Of a stretch of 64,000 nucleotides of DNA, positions 59,580-64,000 are shown piece by piece. The translations under genes and the position numbers were made by a program. A model generated the notes under the pieces. The model was not told the DNA's origin and ran no database searches. It saw only the letters and a list, made by a program, of their open reading frames with translations. Position 1 is the first letter of the stretch; each line of letters opens with the position of its first letter. The stretch is from Adineta vaga (Eukaryota > Rotifera), in the NCBI GenBank assembly GCA_021613535.1, contig CP075492.1, forward strand, positions 8,804,001 to 8,868,000, written 5' to 3'.

Positions 59580-60444
59580 TAGATGCAATTATTGTACTAT
59601 ATGTCGATGATCAGTGATATTTCTCGACTAGATGGTGACTATTCGATATACAAGTTAGAATAATAAGAAAGAGAGAAAACACCATGGCTATTTCCTATTA
59701 CGGAAAAGATCATTCTTTCATACATAGGCGCGTTTGTTGATTATCTGTATGCTATTGCTATAAACAGAAGAGAAGAGCAAAAAAGGTATCTAACAGTTTG
59801 TACGATTACATGTATCCTGTGGAGAAACTAGTCAATATAGAACTTACTAAAGAGAAGATTTTGAATATAATCATCATTATTATTTCATGTACGATAATAT
59901 GATATGAGCGAAGATATAAACACGATATAATTATCATTCATCCATGACAATCGATAATGATTGTTAAGATAGATAATCCTTTCTCATTTGACGATGGTTA
60001 GATATATATGACAGCTCATATACTAAATAATCGATCGTTCAAATATATTTGATTACTCTTTATTTATGGCAAGCAATTCTTCGTTACTCTGAAAACAATC
60101 TCGTCGATTTTCCATAGCAGATTCGAAATTTTATTTGAACAAACGTATGATCATCAATAAAGTCAACTTTAAGAAACACTTCATTATCTATGCAATTAAC
60201 CAACAATCTTTTCAAAATTAAAAGATGACAATCAGCATTGTATATTTTAACATAGAGAAAAAACGGAGACATTATTCGTTACTTCCCTCCTTCAAATGCG
60301 AGTCCATTCTCGATTTGATCAATAACTTACTTTAAGAAGAAATCGTTTTTCTTATTCCATCCAAAATAACTGTTCTTATATATTTTTTATTTTTGTTTGT
60401 TCAGAAACAATAACAATATAAGAAAAACAAATAACAAAATACTG
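59580..60444. other. spacer between light chain and KLHDC4
   Basis: AT-rich; a 62-codon frame at 60084-60272 is unconvincing. Carries the light-chain promoter and the KLHDC4 3' UTR. Confidence 0.4.
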
Positions 60445-62483
<2,039 letters not shown>

Positions 62484-62780
62484 TTCGTATTTGAAAAATT
62501 GAAATAGTTTCTCAAGTAAAATTGTCTTCTATTGGAACAACCAACACCATCTATCGTCAAGTTTCATAATAAAGCAAAAATATTTTTTTCTTTATACATT
62601 CTTTTTTTCTAAATTTAAAATATTTTACTCTAAATATGATTCGTTTTCGAAATATCGAAATTCCTCAATGGAGAGTCTTTTTTCCTATCTGTCAATATGG
62701 CATCGACAAAGACCTTAAAACTATCATCGTCTTCATTGCCATTTATTGTTTTGGACGGTGTCTAAGTTAAATCCGTTAGC
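62484..62780. promoter_or_regulatory. shared divergent promoter of KLHDC4 and RAD21
   Basis: The two start codons face apart across 297 bp, so both 5' regions lie here. AT-rich; no strong motif identified by eye. Confidence 0.5.
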
Positions 62781-64000
62781 ATGTTTTATACACATGCGAT
62801 ATTGACCAAACGTGGTCCCTTAGCTCGTCTTTGGCTTGCTGCACATTGGGATAAAAAATTAACGAAAGCACAAATTTTTGAAACGGATATTCGACTTAGT
62901 TGCGAATCGATTCTTGAACCATGTCTAAAACTAGCATTACGTACCAAAGGACATTTATTACTTGGAGTTGTACGAATCTATTCACGAAAAACGAAATATT
63001 TATTAGCTGATTGTAATGAAGCGTTTATTAAAATTAAAATGGCTTTTCGGCCAGGAATGGTAGGAATTGAAGGAGCAAATACACATCATGTCAATCCAGA
63101 TTCTGATACACGAGAAGTGTCAATTGCTGCAATAACTTTACCAGAAAATTTTCACGATTTTGATTTAATTGATCTTAATATTGAGTAAGTTTCATCTGCC
63201 TTATCTTCAACTAGTTTATCTAAGAGGATAAAGATTATCTTGAGACATTTTGATACAAACTATTTCTAAGATTGAAATATACGTAGAAGTTATATCGTAT
63301 GTTTTCTAAGAAGAAACATTTTTCAATAAAGAAAACTCATCTGTTGATTCTATTTAGTTATATTGATGATCCATCTCGTTTTCAAATGCATCAAGCACGC
63401 GCAGAAGAAATCACATTGAAAGAAGATTTTATTAGTGTACCTATGCCAATGGATGATGATTTTGGTAAGTTTGTAAAATAAGAAAAATGAACAACGATTA
63501 TTTATTATCATTTATCATTTAGGTGATGCCAATGGACTTGATGAACCTGAGTTCTTTCGTAAACTTCAACCATCACTTCATTTTAATGCACAAAATTCAA
63601 ATATGGATTTAGATAGTATGTAGAGATTACTTTTGAAATAGGATAATTCTTAATTAATTCTTCTTTTATTAGATACTAATATACGCAAAGAACAAAGTAT
63701 TGCACGACCATTTGGTGATGATCCATTTGCATTGGATGGTTTCGGAGATTGTATGTATTTAGAATAGATGATTTAATTTTTGAAGATACTATTGATCTTT
63801 CTCATTAATAAGAATCATTTGTTTGATTCCATAGAAAAAAACCTTATTGAGTATATCCGTTTGAGAACGGTGCAAATTGATTTACAGATGAAAAGAAGGA
63901 ACGGAATATACGAAACGAAGAAATTCCTTCTTCATATATTCTTGATGATGTATCTATAAATTTTTTCTTCGAATTTCCAGTTGCTGCACCTGCTTCAGTA
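62781..64000 (+). CDS. RAD21: RAD21, cohesin kleisin subunit, 5' part
   Basis: Closes the SMC1-SMC3 cohesin ring. It starts [20 protein letters not shown] at 62781. The N-terminal kleisin domain that binds SMC3 is complete: [58 protein letters not shown] and [17 protein letters not shown]. Then [17 protein letters not shown] follows. Introns at 63186-63358, 63464-63522, 63615-63672 and after GFGD near 63750. The gene runs off the window at 64000 in VAAPASV. The strong N-terminal match fits RAD21 rather than meiotic REC8. Confidence 0.95.

Overview
The window is nuclear DNA of a small-genome animal. It is AT-rich, gene-dense on both strands, and cut by many very short GT-AG introns (mostly about 50-60 bp). 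Its gene set is typically metazoan: Dicer, PINK1, RAD21, MOGS, KANSL3, MON1, NOSIP, ACTR1, ERGIC3, STARD10, MOB3 and RAB5. Compact introns, AT bias, families of small four-helix membrane proteins and a decayed pectinase-like gene fit a bdelloid rotifer (Adineta/Rotaria type). That assignment is inference; another compact spiralian cannot be excluded.

Layout. 1-6.1 kb: a complete Dicer on the minus strand. 6.86-7.0 kb: a U4 spliceosomal snRNA on the plus strand, recognised from its sequence. 7.2-14.7 kb: a minus-strand run of FAM136A, an Rpp38-like RNase P/MRP subunit, TMEM165/GDT1, an intronless MKKS/BBS6-like chaperonin and MOGS. 15.0-20.8 kb: ACTR1 and ERGIC3 share a short divergent promoter, followed by KANSL3. 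20.9-30.2 kb: NOSIP, SEC61B, two unrecognised minus-strand genes, MON1 and a PARP10/14-like RRM protein without a catalytic domain. 30.8-37.6 kb: an SLC35G-like transporter, a tetraspan protein, an RS-rich protein, PINK1 and a PLAC8 protein. 38.5-43.1 kb: STARD10 flanked by two related four-helix membrane proteins. 44.9-50.8 kb: MOB3, a C2H2 zinc-finger factor with an N-terminal eh1-type motif, and a RAB5-like GTPase, with long gene-poor spacers. 51.0-53.8 kb: a divergent alpha-tubulin whose 1.27 kb intron holds an antisense Cys/Pro repeat gene; each carries an apparent frameshift. 54.9-58.3 kb: a mucin-like type I membrane protein, a small Gly/His-rich protein and a GH28 polygalacturonase pseudogene. 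58.9-64 kb: myosin regulatory light chain, KLHDC4 and the 5' part of RAD21.

Most genes are housekeeping and unrelated in function. Links are loose: MOGS, SEC61B, ERGIC3 and TMEM165 serve the secretory pathway; RAB5 and MON1 act on endosome maturation; ACTR1, tubulin and myosin light chain are cytoskeletal; Dicer, U4 and the Rpp38-like protein act in RNA processing. The least ordinary places are the tubulin/nested-gene locus, the GH28 relic and the PARP-like protein without an enzyme domain. I found no transposon, CRISPR array or tRNA. Exon joins were read by eye from GT-AG sites and reading frames; CDS coordinates span the introns.
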